From assembly GCF_000258515.1 (NCBI RefSeq), contig NZ_AJLF01000001.1, positions 682,001 through 746,000 of the forward strand: a DNA stretch of 64,000 nt, read 5' to 3'. The notes beneath the pieces were generated by a model. The model was not told the origin of the DNA, made no database searches, and worked only from the letters and a program-made list of their open reading frames with translations. The DNA comes from Thermococcus zilligii AN1. Its GTDB lineage: Archaea; Methanobacteriota_B; Thermococci; Thermococcales; Thermococcaceae. Both the position numbers and the translations under genes were made by a program. This document shows positions 1 through 7,990 of this stretch, piece by piece; position 1 is the stretch's first letter; every line of letters starts with the position of its first letter.

Positions 1-129
1 TGCGTCATCGGGCCCGAGGGGGCGACCGTTGATGCACTGCTCGCGAGCGATATCGTCGTCAAGGACGTGAGAGACGCCATAGCGATGCTCCTCGATGAGA
101 GAAAGCTCATAGCGACGCTGAGGGGATGA
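1..129 (+). CDS. HAD-family soluble P-type ATPase-like phosphatase, C-terminal fragment
   Basis: An open frame enters from the left edge and stops at TGA 127-129, leaving the last 42 residues. The visible part contains VIGPEGATVDALL, then SDIVVKDVRDAI, and ends with LIATLRG. This resembles the C-terminus of small archaeal HAD proteins related to the P domain of P-type ATPases, in which the end is typically a 'DIVVK..DAL.LLL...RLIATLR' segment; that match is from memory and not a search. The catalytic aspartate would lie upstream of the window. The next gene starts 10 bases after the stop, so the two may be co-transcribed. Confidence 0.55.
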   Translation, partial: CVIGPEGATVDALLASDIVVKDVRDAIAMLLDERKLIATLRG

Positions 130-139
130 GGGGAGAGGA

Positions 140-757
140 GTGGGGTACAGGACGCTGAAGGGCCCCGGAACGGCCCGGCTCATCGTCAGGAAGTCGGTCT
201 TCATAGGCTACGCCTCCCCCGCGAACACGGAAGAGGAGGCCAGGGCCTTCATAGCAAAGATAAAGGCCCACCACGGTGACGCGACCCACAACGTTTCCGC
301 TTACCTCATCAACGACGGGAAGAACTTCGCGGTTCGCTATGACGATGACGGCGAACCAAAGGGCTCCGCCGGAAAGCCCGTCCTCAAGGTCATACAGAAC
401 AGGGGCCTGAGCAACGCAGTTGTCGTGGTTACGCGCTACTTCGGTGGCATAAAGCTCGGCTACGGCGGGCTGGTTAAAGCGTACAGCGACGCGGCGAGTT
501 TAGCCATAGAGAACGCGGGAACCGTTGAGGTTTACGAGACGGAGCGCTTTGAGGTGGTCTTCCCTTACAGCCTCTTTCACACGGTCAGGGAGGCCGTTGA
601 GAAGGCCGGGGGAAAGGTGGTAAGCGAGGAGTACGGGGAGCTCGTGAAGTTCACCGTGGAGACCAGAAAGGGCGAAGCCGGGCCCCTCATGGAGCTTTTG
701 GCCGAGAAAACGCGGGGCAGGGCAAGGTTGAGGCCGCTTTTTATGCTGGAATTGTAA
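140..757 (+). CDS. YigZ/IMPACT family protein
   Basis: A 205-aa protein of the YigZ/IMPACT family, whose members are linked to translation control (IMPACT binds GCN1 in eukaryotes) though the archaeal role is not settled. The family core is visible: ATHNVSAYLI, DDDGEPKGSAGKP near residue 75, and VVVVTRYFGGIKLGYGGLV near residue 95, followed by a C-terminal ferredoxin-like half. The start is GTG at 140, preceded by the purine-rich ribosome site GGGAGAGGA. It lies 10 bases behind the HAD fragment, so a two-gene transcript is likely. It is convergent with the helicase gene. Confidence 0.85.
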   Translation: MGYRTLKGPGTARLIVRKSVFIGYASPANTEEEARAFIAKIKAHHGDATHNVSAYLINDGKNFAVRYDDDGEPKGSAGKPVLKVIQNRGLSNAVVVVTRYFGGIKLGYGGLVKAYSDAASLAIENAGTVEVYETERFEVVFPYSLFHTVREAVEKAGGKVVSEEYGELVKFTVETRKGEAGPLMELLAEKTRGRARLRPLFMLEL

Positions 758-792
758 GGAAGGCTTCTGTTCGTGCACCACCTGGCCAGCCC

Positions 793-3456
793 TCAGTTCT
801 TCCCAAAAATCCTCTCCCAGGCCCTTATGGCGCCCCACTTGTCGAGGAACTCGTTGAAGGTTCCGCACTTAGGAGAGAGGACGCAGACGGGACAGCCGTC
901 TTTGCAGGGGCACCCCCTGAGGTGCTCGAGGCTCTTCTCCATGAGCCTCTCGGCGTTTTCGTAGAGGACTTCAGCGAGGCCTGCTCCCCCTTCGTTGCCG
1001 TCGTAGATGAAGACCACCGGCATCCCCGCGTAGGGTTTTCCCGGAAAGGCCGCGTAGCTGTAGCCGCCGAGCTCCCTCGAATCAACATAGGTGAATACCG
1101 GCGCTATCTTGATGAGGTTGTGCTCTATCGCGTGCAGTGCCGGGCCAACCCCGTCTTTGCTGTCAACCATCTTCTTTATCGCGAAGGCCAGCTCCCCGTC
1201 GCTTATGCCCGCCCCCTGGAGGGCGTCGTCTATCGTTTTCCTGATTATAAAGCTCGTGCTCCCGAGGTAGAGCGGGAAGAGCTTTCTCCTGTCGAGGCTC
1301 CCGTAAAGGTGGAGCGCGATGTCTTCGGCTTTCTCCCCCGCTTTCCCGAGGAACTCCCGGAACTCCTCAGCTGGGACGTCCCCTATCGACTCGGGGAAGA
1401 CGAGCCATATCCCCTCGGTCTCGAACTCCCTCACGTGGGGTTCCTCAAACTCGACCCTCGCGAACTTCTCCCAGCTGAGTACCGGGTCTTCCCTCCCCTC
1501 CCCGCTCGCCGGAGAGAAGATCTCGCCCTTTAAAATTCCCGTCTCCTTCAGCTTCGCCAGCTCGGCCACGTAGTTTCCTGTATCGAGGCCCCTAACGGCG
1601 TAGCCTGTGTAGACATGCCTCACCCTGAGCCTCCCGAGGCCCACCGTTACTCCCCTGTATGACTTCTCCCCCCTAACCTCGAGGATTTCAACGTCCTCGC
1701 GCTTGCTAACCAAGGTCTCTACGTCCCAGAGGCGGTTTAACTGCCTCGCGAAGACGAAGTGGAAGTTGCCCGTGCTCAACCTGTCTGCCGCCATGTAGAG
1801 CTCTCCCCTGGAGAAGTAGGCCATCCCGGGCAAAAGCGAGCGGTGGTATTCATCGGTGTCGACCTCCTCTATGACGTAGCCCCTCATCCTTAGCCAGTCG
1901 ATTAAGTTTATTAGCTCGCGCGCTGATGCCTTTTCCATCAGCTTGCCCCTTACCCAGGGCTCGTCCTTCACGAGGAAGAAGCTCTCGTCGCTGGCTGTCC
2001 TGAGAGAGGAGTAGTTGAGGGCCGGCCTCCTGATGCGGAGCTCCAGCTTCCCAGTTATCGGGTTCTTCCCCAGGTCTGCTTTACGGTCGGTGACGAGCTT
2101 CTCGGCTGTTCTCCTCTCGAACCCGTCCAGCTCGTCCCAGTCGAGGACCCCGAGCTCCGTAAGGAGGTAGTGGAGGTGCTTTTCCGCTATGCGCTCGCTG
2201 TCAACCTTAACGGGCATGTACTCTATGGCGCCCTTCTCAAGCCTTTCAACGAGCTCATCGAAGTGCTCGCGGTAATAGTAATCGAGGCCGTCCTTCCTCA
2301 GGACGATGCCGTTCAATGCCTCGCGGTCGGCCTTTCTTCCAGCCCTGCCGAAGCGCTGGATAAGGGAGAAGAGGCCATCCGGCGGGATGCCGTAGTTTAT
2401 CACAGCGTCTAAGTCTCCAATGTCTATCCCCAGCTCGAGGGCGTTGGTGGTGAGCAGGACTGAAAGCCTGCCCTCCCTGAAGTCCCTCTCTATCCCCCAG
2501 CGGACGCTCTTTGGAAGGGTCCCCTTGTAGGTGCTCGCCCTCGAAAAGGCCGGCGAGCTCATGAGGAAGCGGAGGAGCTTTTCGGTTCCCTTTCTGCTGT
2601 CGAAGAAGACGAGGGTCTTGATGCCCTCCTCCGCGAGCCTCTCGACGAGGGCCTTCAGAAGCCCTCTCTCCTCGAGGTTTTCTGGCTCGAAGAGCACCAG
2701 ATACCTCCTCGGGAAGGGGTTGGTCGCCTCAGTTATTGCCTCGAACTTGGCCCTGAAGAGTTTTTCCGCGAACTCCTCGGGGTTCCTCAGCGTTGCGGAG
2801 AGGGCTATTATCTGGGGCCTGACCCCGAGGCGCTTTAACCTGAAGAGCAGGCGCCTGAAAAGCCACGCCGCGTTGCTCCCGAAGATTCCCCTGTAAACGT
2901 GGAGCTCGTCAACGACGAGGTAGCGCAGGTTCCTCAGAAGCCACTCGTAGTCCCCCCAGCGGCGCAGAACATTGTAGTGGAGCATGTCTGGAGTTGTGAA
3001 GACGACCCTCGGCCTCTCGCGGATCAGCTCCCTCCGCTCGCTCCAGGGGACGTCGCCGGTGAGGATCCTCGCGCTCACGCTTTTTCCAGTTACGCGGTAG
3101 AGGGCTAAATTCTGGAGGGAGAACTTCTCGAACTGGTTGTTTATGAGGGCCCTCGTGGGGTAAACGAGGAGGTAAGTCCGCCCCGGGTCAGAGAGGTGGG
3201 AGTCGAAGATGGCCAGCCTGAAAACCTCGCTCTTCCCGCTCGCCGTGGGGGTTGTTACAACGATGTTTTTGCCGGAATAGAGCTTTTCGAGGGCCTCAAC
3301 CTGGTGCCTGTAGAGGGTGAAGCCGAGCTCCCCGAGGAGGGCGTTTATTTCATGGTTCCTGAACCTGAACTCCCCGAACTCGCCCTCGCCCGGCGGGAAG
3401 ACGTGGACTTTGGCTATTTCTGACTTCAGCGGCTTGAGGGCCTCAAGGAGTGACAT
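793..3456 (-). CDS. DEAD/DEAH-box helicase with DUF1998/MZB domain (MrfA/Hrq1-like)
   Basis: An 887-aa superfamily 2 DNA helicase. In order: Walker A TPTASGKSE, motif II VDELH, motif III ALSATLRNPEEF, motif VI QRFGRAGRK, and at the C-terminus a DUF1998-type four-cysteine site (CPCKDGCPVC, then PKC). This architecture is that of YprA/MrfA and Hrq1 helicases, which act in DNA repair. An upstream in-frame extension runs to 3615 but is hydrophobic and unlike the family; ATG at 3456 is chosen because GAAGGAAAG precedes it and MSLLEALKPL is a normal family start. The gene is divergent from the DUF234 ATPase; the intergenic segment around 3528-3545 (TTAAGCTTTTTAAG) could serve as TATA in both directions. 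Confidence 0.9.
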   Translation of the reverse strand: MSLLEALKPLKSEIAKVHVFPPGEGEFGEFRFRNHEINALLGELGFTLYRHQVEALEKLYSGKNIVVTTPTASGKSEVFRLAIFDSHLSDPGRTYLLVYPTRALINNQFEKFSLQNLALYRVTGKSVSARILTGDVPWSERRELIRERPRVVFTTPDMLHYNVLRRWGDYEWLLRNLRYLVVDELHVYRGIFGSNAAWLFRRLLFRLKRLGVRPQIIALSATLRNPEEFAEKLFRAKFEAITEATNPFPRRYLVLFEPENLEERGLLKALVERLAEEGIKTLVFFDSRKGTEKLLRFLMSSPAFSRASTYKGTLPKSVRWGIERDFREGRLSVLLTTNALELGIDIGDLDAVINYGIPPDGLFSLIQRFGRAGRKADREALNGIVLRKDGLDYYYREHFDELVERLEKGAIEYMPVKVDSERIAEKHLHYLLTELGVLDWDELDGFERRTAEKLVTDRKADLGKNPITGKLELRIRRPALNYSSLRTASDESFFLVKDEPWVRGKLMEKASARELINLIDWLRMRGYVIEEVDTDEYHRSLLPGMAYFSRGELYMAADRLSTGNFHFVFARQLNRLWDVETLVSKREDVEILEVRGEKSYRGVTVGLGRLRVRHVYTGYAVRGLDTGNYVAELAKLKETGILKGEIFSPASGEGREDPVLSWEKFARVEFEEPHVREFETEGIWLVFPESIGDVPAEEFREFLGKAGEKAEDIALHLYGSLDRRKLFPLYLGSTSFIIRKTIDDALQGAGISDGELAFAIKKMVDSKDGVGPALHAIEHNLIKIAPVFTYVDSRELGGYSYAAFPGKPYAGMPVVFIYDGNEGGAGLAEVLYENAERLMEKSLEHLRGCPCKDGCPVCVLSPKCGTFNEFLDKWGAIRAWERIFGKN

Positions 3457-3574
3457 GGCCTTTCCTTCGTTGGAACCCTCAAAAAGCTGGCGGTGGCCGT
3501 TTGCCGGGCCCGGGAAGTCCACAAGCGTTAAGCTTTTTAAGATAAGCAACATTAGTATAACGGTGATTATGCTA

Positions 3575-4822
3575 ATGGCAATTATAGAAAGGCCCGACCT
3601 CGATGGGATCCTCAATGTGAAATGGCTGCTCCTCTACGGGAGGAGGAAGACGGGGAAGACTTTCTACGTCAGGGAGCGGGGAAAATACGTGAGATACTTC
3701 ATCGTCACGCGCGGCTCGGAGCTGGTCGACATCGGGAGCGGTGAAAGGCTTTCCCCGAATGAGTTCATACGTCTTCTCCCTCTCCTCCTTAAAGAGGGAA
3801 GGATTGTCATTGACGAGTTCCACAGGCTGGGGGAGCCTTTCTTTTCCTTCCTCCAGGGGCTTTCTGGCAGGGGAGAGCTGACTCTGATAACATCAACGAG
3901 GCACTACTTCAGAAAACTAATGGGTGAGAACAGCCCGCTCCCGGGCCTTTTCCACACCCACGAAGTCGGCCTCATAAAGCCCGGCGATGCACTTAATTTC
4001 CTCAGTTCTCGGGGCTTCGCGGGTAAAACCCTCATCGAGCTGGCAGTCCTCCTCCAGGAACCCCTGGTTGCCCCAATGGTCGAATCCCACGGGGAGAAAG
4101 TCCCCGGCGTCCTCGGCACGGCGCTGAAAGACTATATCCCGGGCCTCGTGGGGGAGATCTTCACTGAGGAGGAACGGGAGCTGACGGGGAGGTACTGGGC
4201 AATCCTTGAGGCCATAGCCGACGGAAAACTCAGCTCGGAGGAAATTACCGGGGAGCTTTTCTCAAAGGGGTTGATAGAGAGCGCGTCTCCCGGGGCGGTC
4301 GCTCCGTACTTAGAAACCCTCGTTGGGATGGGGTTGCTCGAGAGGATCAGCGTTTTTGGGAAGAAGCGGAAAATTTACCGCTACCGCCACGTCTCCCCCC
4401 TGGTTGATTTTGCCTACTACCTGAACGCAAAGTACGGCTTTTTCGAGGCGGGTTTGCCCCCGAAGAAGGTGGAGGAGCTTTTAAGGGAGAGGCTCCCGCA
4501 CTACGTTGAGGTCTTCTTTGAGAGGCTCCTCTCCCAGCACTACGGACTCCAGCCGGTCAGGGTGGAGAGGCCCGAACTTGAGCTTGACGTTGCCCTCGTG
4601 GAGCACAAGAGGCTCAGGCTCGTTGCCGAAGTGAAGTGGAAGAACAAAATCAAGAAGCAGGACATCAGAAAGGCCGAGGACAAGTTTGACAAAGCGGGGG
4701 CGGAAACCAACCTCCTCATAGTCCCGGACAAGGGCCTTCTCCCGGAAAAGCCCGGGAATGCAGTGGCCTTCGACTGGAGGGACGCCCTGGCGTTAGCCGG
4801 GGTGGCAAAAGTTCCCGTATAG
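3575..4822 (+). CDS. Archaeal ATPase family protein with DUF234 nuclease-like C-terminus
   Basis: A 415-aa member of the archaeal AAA-type ATPase/DUF234 family, abundant in Thermococcales and of unknown cellular role. Walker A is GRRKTGKT (residues 22-29) and Walker B is RIVIDEFHRL near residue 75. The C-terminal DUF234 region carries a PD-(D/E)XK-like pattern: ELDVALVEHK, then LVAEVKW. ATG 3575 is preferred over ATG 3569 because GGTGAT at 3562-3567 gives better spacing. A TATA-like AAGCTTTTTAAG lies about 35 bases upstream. It is divergent from the helicase gene. Such genes often sit in mobile or defence neighbourhoods, and this one is followed by three orphan small genes and the CRISPR island. 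Confidence 0.82.
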   Translation: MAIIERPDLDGILNVKWLLLYGRRKTGKTFYVRERGKYVRYFIVTRGSELVDIGSGERLSPNEFIRLLPLLLKEGRIVIDEFHRLGEPFFSFLQGLSGRGELTLITSTRHYFRKLMGENSPLPGLFHTHEVGLIKPGDALNFLSSRGFAGKTLIELAVLLQEPLVAPMVESHGEKVPGVLGTALKDYIPGLVGEIFTEEERELTGRYWAILEAIADGKLSSEEITGELFSKGLIESASPGAVAPYLETLVGMGLLERISVFGKKRKIYRYRHVSPLVDFAYYLNAKYGFFEAGLPPKKVEELLRERLPHYVEVFFERLLSQHYGLQPVRVERPELELDVALVEHKRLRLVAEVKWKNKIKKQDIRKAEDKFDKAGAETNLLIVPDKGLLPEKPGNAVAFDWRDALALAGVAKVPV

Positions 4823-4847
4823 CTCCCCGGGGTGCCTCACCTGCCGG

Positions 4848-4861
4848 GAAAAAAGAAAAAA
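4848..4861 (-). terminator. T-rich terminator of the 78-aa small gene
   Basis: On the minus strand, directly after the TGA stop, the sequence reads TTTTTTCTTTTTTC. Thermococcal transcription ends at oligo-T runs without a hairpin. The same arrangement follows the next two small genes. Confidence 0.55.
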
Positions 4862-5098
4862 TCAGCGGAGGTTTTCGGCCTCCGCGTAAAGTTTTGCCTT
4901 CTCGACGAGAACCTTGAGGAGCTCGAGGAGCTCGCGGGCGTTCTTCTCCGAGTAGGGAAGGAGAAAGTTTATGACCCCGCTGAAGCGGGCGTGGTCGTCG
5001 AGGAGCGTGAGCGAGAGGTCGACCTCTCTCACAGACCTCCCGAAGATGCCGCTGTAGGTGCTCCTCAGATAGACCTCATAACGCTTGCAGGCCTTCAT
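4862..5098 (-). CDS. Small hypothetical protein (78 aa)
   Basis: A 78-aa protein I do not recognise. It is supported by a very strong ribosome site (GGAGGTGGTCCC directly before ATG 5098) and by an oligo-T terminator right after the stop. Its first half looks beta-rich (RYEVYLRSTYSG, VDLSLTLLDDHARF) and the last 30 residues look like an amphipathic helix (ARELLELLKVLVEKAKLYAEAE). The neighbouring 76-aa gene has the same order of strands followed by helix, so the two may be distant paralogues; this is an impression. No TATA is seen between them (46 bases), suggesting one transcript. Confidence 0.65.
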   Translation of the reverse strand: MKACKRYEVYLRSTYSGIFGRSVREVDLSLTLLDDHARFSGVINFLLPYSEKNARELLELLKVLVEKAKLYAEAENLR

Positions 5099-5131
5099 GG
5101 GACCACCTCCCGTGCAGGCCCCAAAGGGGGC

Positions 5132-5142
5132 AAAAAAGAAAA
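5132..5142 (-). terminator. T-rich terminator of the 76-aa small gene
   Basis: Minus strand reads TTCTTTTTTG two bases past the TGA stop at 5145-5147, matching the terminators of the two flanking small genes. Because the next gene lacks an obvious promoter, termination here may be partial. Confidence 0.4.
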
Positions 5143-5144
5143 GG

Positions 5145-5375
5145 TCACCGGAGCAGGGCCCTCATCTCTTCCTCGCCAAGGACCCGCCCGATGTATTTGG
5201 AGAGGATGTAGGCGAGCAGGAAGACGTTTTCAGGGGTCAGGTCGATGAGCTCATAGATGTAGCGGTCGTAGCCGCTGGCGATAACGAAGCGGAAACCACC
5301 AGCCTCGAACTGCACCTCGACCCTGAGGGGCCCGTCCACGCTCTCTAACTCCAGGATGTAGTAATCAAAATCCAT
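5145..5375 (-). CDS. Small hypothetical protein (76 aa)
   Basis: Unrecognised 76-aa protein starting MDFDYYILELESVDG at ATG 5375; GTG codons at 5384 and 5393 are alternative starts, since no strong ribosome site decides between them. A TATA-like TTTATAAACC lies at about 5443-5453 on the minus strand. The N-terminal half alternates hydrophobic residues as in a beta sheet (LRVEVQFEAGGFRFVI) and the C-terminus is helical (NVFLLAYILSKYIGRVLGEEEM). Probable first gene of a two-gene unit with the 78-aa gene downstream. Confidence 0.55.
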   Translation of the reverse strand: MDFDYYILELESVDGPLRVEVQFEAGGFRFVIASGYDRYIYELIDLTPENVFLLAYILSKYIGRVLGEEEMRALLR

Positions 5376-5466
5376 TGCGTACACCGCGACCACCGCGCAG
5401 AAGAGTGCAGGCGCCCTCAGGCGGGGTAACTCGGGCCTTGGGGTTTATAAATTTTCTGGTTCCGGG

Positions 5467-5480
5467 TTAAAAAAGAAAGG
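5467..5480 (-). terminator. T-rich terminator of the 72-aa membrane protein gene
   Basis: Minus strand reads CCTTTCTTTTTTAA one base after the TGA stop at 5482-5484. Third instance of the same terminator design in this small cluster. Confidence 0.5.
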
Positions 5481-5481
5481 G

Positions 5482-5700
5482 TCACCGGCCGGCGGTGCGC
5501 TTTGCTAACTCCTCGGCGGTGAGCTTTGCGTGCTCTTCCATGAGCCTGCAATCCTCCTGCTTTCGGCGTATGGACAACACGTGGTAGTAAAGCAGTACCA
5601 GGCCGAGCCCAAACACCGGAATCAGGAGGGCGTCCAGGACAAGGAGTGCCGCGTAGCCAACCTTCTGGGCGGTTGTGAAGCACCTTATCCCCACGGGCAT
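5482..5700 (-). CDS. Small membrane protein, hypothetical (72 aa)
   Basis: A 72-aa protein with one or two hydrophobic segments (YAALLVLDALLIPVFG, then LGLVLLYYHVLSI; residues about 14-44) followed by a charged cytoplasmic-looking tail (RRKQEDCRLMEEHAKLTAEELAKR). ATG 5700 is preceded by GGGGTGGTG. It is not assigned to a family. It lies between the two other orphan genes and the leader-distal end of CRISPR array 1; no clear TATA is placed at a normal distance, so it could be reached by read-through from array 1, which is transcribed in the same direction. Confidence 0.5.
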   Translation of the reverse strand: MPVGIRCFTTAQKVGYAALLVLDALLIPVFGLGLVLLYYHVLSIRRKQEDCRLMEEHAKLTAEELAKRTAGR

Positions 5701-5783
5701 CACCACCCCTGTATAACCAACCTGCAGTTTTGGAAACTGCCCCCGTGCGGTGGAGAAGTCCATCTAAAACGCGGGGCACCCCC

Positions 5784-6497
5784 GGGCACCGGCCCGCTTG
5801 GGGCGGTTCTGAAACTCGTGTTCGTGGATTTCGACCTTAACCAGGTCGACCCAGTGGCCATGCTCTCAAGCCTGTTTAAGGCGGTTCTGAAACACATGAA
5901 GCCATTTGACAAGTACTTCTTCTACAGGGACGCCGGGTGTTCTCAAGCCTGTTTAAGGCGGTTCTGAAACTGAAAAAAGTACGGAGGGAGGGAAATGGCG
6001 GCAACGATTTCGTTTTCAAGCCTGTTTAAGGCGGTTCTGAAACGCGACATAGAAGCAAGAGAAATTGATCAAGACAGAAGTAAATAGTTTTCAAGCCTGT
6101 TTAAGGCGGTTCTGAAACTAGGATTACGGTAGTGACACCGGATTTGACATGTAGTACCAGTTTTCAAGCCTGTTTAAGGCGGTTCTGAAACCCTCCCTCA
6201 TGGCAGTCATTTCGTTATAACTCCACCGATGATCCGTTTTCAAGCCTGTTTAAGGCGGTTCTGAAACACGTATGGGGGTAGAAGAATGAAGTACGTGACA
6301 ATTGGGAGGCACCGTTTTCAAGCCTGTTTAAGGCGGTTCTGAAACCAAGTAATTATCTCACTACCATACCTCGATGGAGACGAGCCAATACAGTTTTCAA
6401 GCCTGTTTAAGGCGGTTCTGAAACTAAACAAGTCTGGCATGGATATTCTTGAACTGCCGATAGAAGTTTTCAAGCCTGTTTAAGGCGGTTCTGAAAC
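5784..6497 (-). CRISPR. CRISPR array 1 (9 repeats plus one decayed repeat)
   Basis: Nine near-identical 32-bp repeats start at 5862, 5939, 6012, 6087, 6160, 6236, 6314, 6393 and 6466; spacers are 41-47 bp. In the transcribed (minus) sense the repeat begins GTTTCAGAACCGCC and ends AGGCTTGAAAAC. A decayed repeat (GGGGCGGTTCTGAAAC, ending 5815) marks the trailer end, and the two next repeats carry one or two changes (GCTCTCAAG, GTTCTCAAG), as expected far from the leader. The leader with its promoter lies on the right (6498 onward), so transcription runs right to left. Its repeat shares GGTTCTGAAAC with array 2 and differs by one base from the GATTCTGAAAC of array 3. Confidence 0.98.
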
Positions 6498-7230
6498 CAT
6501 ATGCTTTCTCGCCCCCTCGGGCGAATAAAGTAAAGACAAACCCCTATATAAGCTTTTCGCTCCTCTAAGGCCGCAAAAAATCAGCCCCAGGAAAGCTTTT
6601 TCAGGACTAACGCCCGTTGGAAAACACAGAACAGGGGCCTCCTACGGCCCTTCTGGCCACTAAAAGGACAACAAAACGGCCGTTTTTATTTAACCAGTTT
6701 TTACAGGCTTAAAAAGCTGAAACGATAGAACTCCTCTGAGTTTGCTCCACCTATCTCCGGGGAAAAGACTGCTTTTGCCTGGAAAGCCAGCGAAAGTTCC
6801 CCTTCTGACCTGGAACTAAATACCTTTCCGCTTTTCTTCTCCCGGCGAACAAAAGCCTTCCCTACCTTTTTTAGCAGTTTCTGGCTGTCTCCCCCTCCTG
6901 TTTGCAAAAACGCGCACTTGATTACTTCTATGTAACGTAAAAATGGGAAAACCGTTCCGCGGCCCCGTTTTCAGTTTTTCAGCCACCGAAGGAGAAATCA
7001 CTCCACCTATCGCCGAGGTTTCGCCCGCGGTTGCCCAGAAAAGCCACCAAACTCCCGTCCTTCCGGTGCACACTTTTTAAAACCCGGACTTTTTGGGCCT
7101 CTCCCTGTCAAAAACAGCCCTACCGGCCACTTTAGGGCCAAAGACCGCTGGCACACCTGGGTAGCCACCAGAAAAGGGAAAGCTCCTGGGGGTAACGTGC
7201 ACCGTCGCACGTATCCAACCGAAAGGTTTT
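6498..7230 (-). promoter_or_regulatory. Leader block 1 (CRISPR array 1), long non-coding element
   Basis: About 730 bases without a gene between array 1 and cas6. Next to the array is the promoter: on the minus strand GCGAAAAGCTTATATAGG (TATA at 6545-6551), then a short leader with a 6-bp hairpin TCGCCC-GAGG-GGGCGA. Upstream, roughly 550 further bases are recognisably the same sequence as behind arrays 2 and 3: shared stretches include GTTGGAAAACAC, CTCCACCTATC (near 6746 and again near 7002), TTCTATGTAACGTAAAAATG and TTTTTCAGCCACCG. Block 1 is closest to block 3. Frames inside are open only by chance (see rejected list). Confidence 0.85.
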
Positions 7231-7255
7231 TCTTTTCCCCGCCCTCCTTCAACCC

Positions 7256-7990
7256 ATGAGGATAAAGCTCGACCTCAGGTCCGAGGAAAGCTTCCCCGAG
7301 TGGGCCTTTGGTAAGCACGCGATACAGGCCATGATATACACCCACCTCGACTCCACCGAATACGGGAAGCTCCACGATTCCCGGGGGTTCAAGTTCTTCA
7401 CCTTCTCCGACCTCTACCCGAGCGGGCACTTCAGGCCGGGGACGGTGAAGAGCCTCATCATCAGCTCGCCCGACGAGGGGTTTATAGAGACCCTCTACGA
7501 GAAGCTCCTCCCGGACGAAAGGCTCTACTTCGGGGAGCACTCCCTGGAGGTAGTCTCCATCAAGAAGTTCAGGCTGAGGCCCGGGAGGGCTTTCATAACG
7601 GGCTCGCCGGTAGTTGTCGCGGCCAGGCCAGGGGCAGGGAGGTTCTTCACCTTCCACCACGACGGCAGTCTGGACTACTTCATAAGCGCAATAACACGGA
7701 ACGCGGTGGAAAAATACTCCTCCTTCACCGGCGAATACTTCGGGCTCGACGGCCCCCTCTTCACGAGGATGGTGCCGAGGGTCAGGAAGGACGGCTGGGT
7801 GGACGTTTACGTGAGGGTGAACATAAGGGGGAGATACTTCGACGTGCCTGGCTCCACCTGGAAGCTCTTAGAGGCGGAGGTGACCCCGGACAACAGGGAC
7901 TTCTACGCCTTTATAATGGACGCCGGCGTTGGGATCCTCAACTCCCTTGGCTTCGGCTTCATAAACCCCATCAGGCCCACCAGGGGCTGA
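7256..7990 (+). CDS. cas6: Cas6 pre-crRNA endoribonuclease (copy a)
   Basis: A 244-aa Cas6 that cuts pre-crRNA within repeats. The glycine-rich RAMP loop is at residues 224-235 (GVGILNSLGFGF). By alignment from memory with P. furiosus Cas6 (Y31/H46/K52), Y28, H40 and K46 are the likely catalytic residues. ATG 7256 follows a TATA-like GAAAGGTTTTTCTTTT. It lies between leader block 1 and cas1, which is convergent and overlaps its last 20 bases, so it is the natural processor for arrays 1-3. A second cas6 at 28660 is only partly similar and sits with the csm operon. Confidence 0.95.
   Translation: MRIKLDLRSEESFPEWAFGKHAIQAMIYTHLDSTEYGKLHDSRGFKFFTFSDLYPSGHFRPGTVKSLIISSPDEGFIETLYEKLLPDERLYFGEHSLEVVSIKKFRLRPGRAFITGSPVVVAARPGAGRFFTFHHDGSLDYFISAITRNAVEKYSSFTGEYFGLDGPLFTRMVPRVRKDGWVDVYVRVNIRGRYFDVPGSTWKLLEAEVTPDNRDFYAFIMDAGVGILNSLGFGFINPIRPTRG

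Noticed and set aside
922-1533. 203-aa plus-strand frame opposite the helicase gene
   Set aside because: Antisense shadow of the helicase coding frame; composition is the mirror of the real gene.
6701-6907. 68-aa frame in leader block 1, similar to a frame in leader block 3 (22642-22959)
   Set aside because: The peptides look related only because the DNA is; protein identity appears no better than DNA identity, block 2 lacks the frame, and there is no ribosome site.
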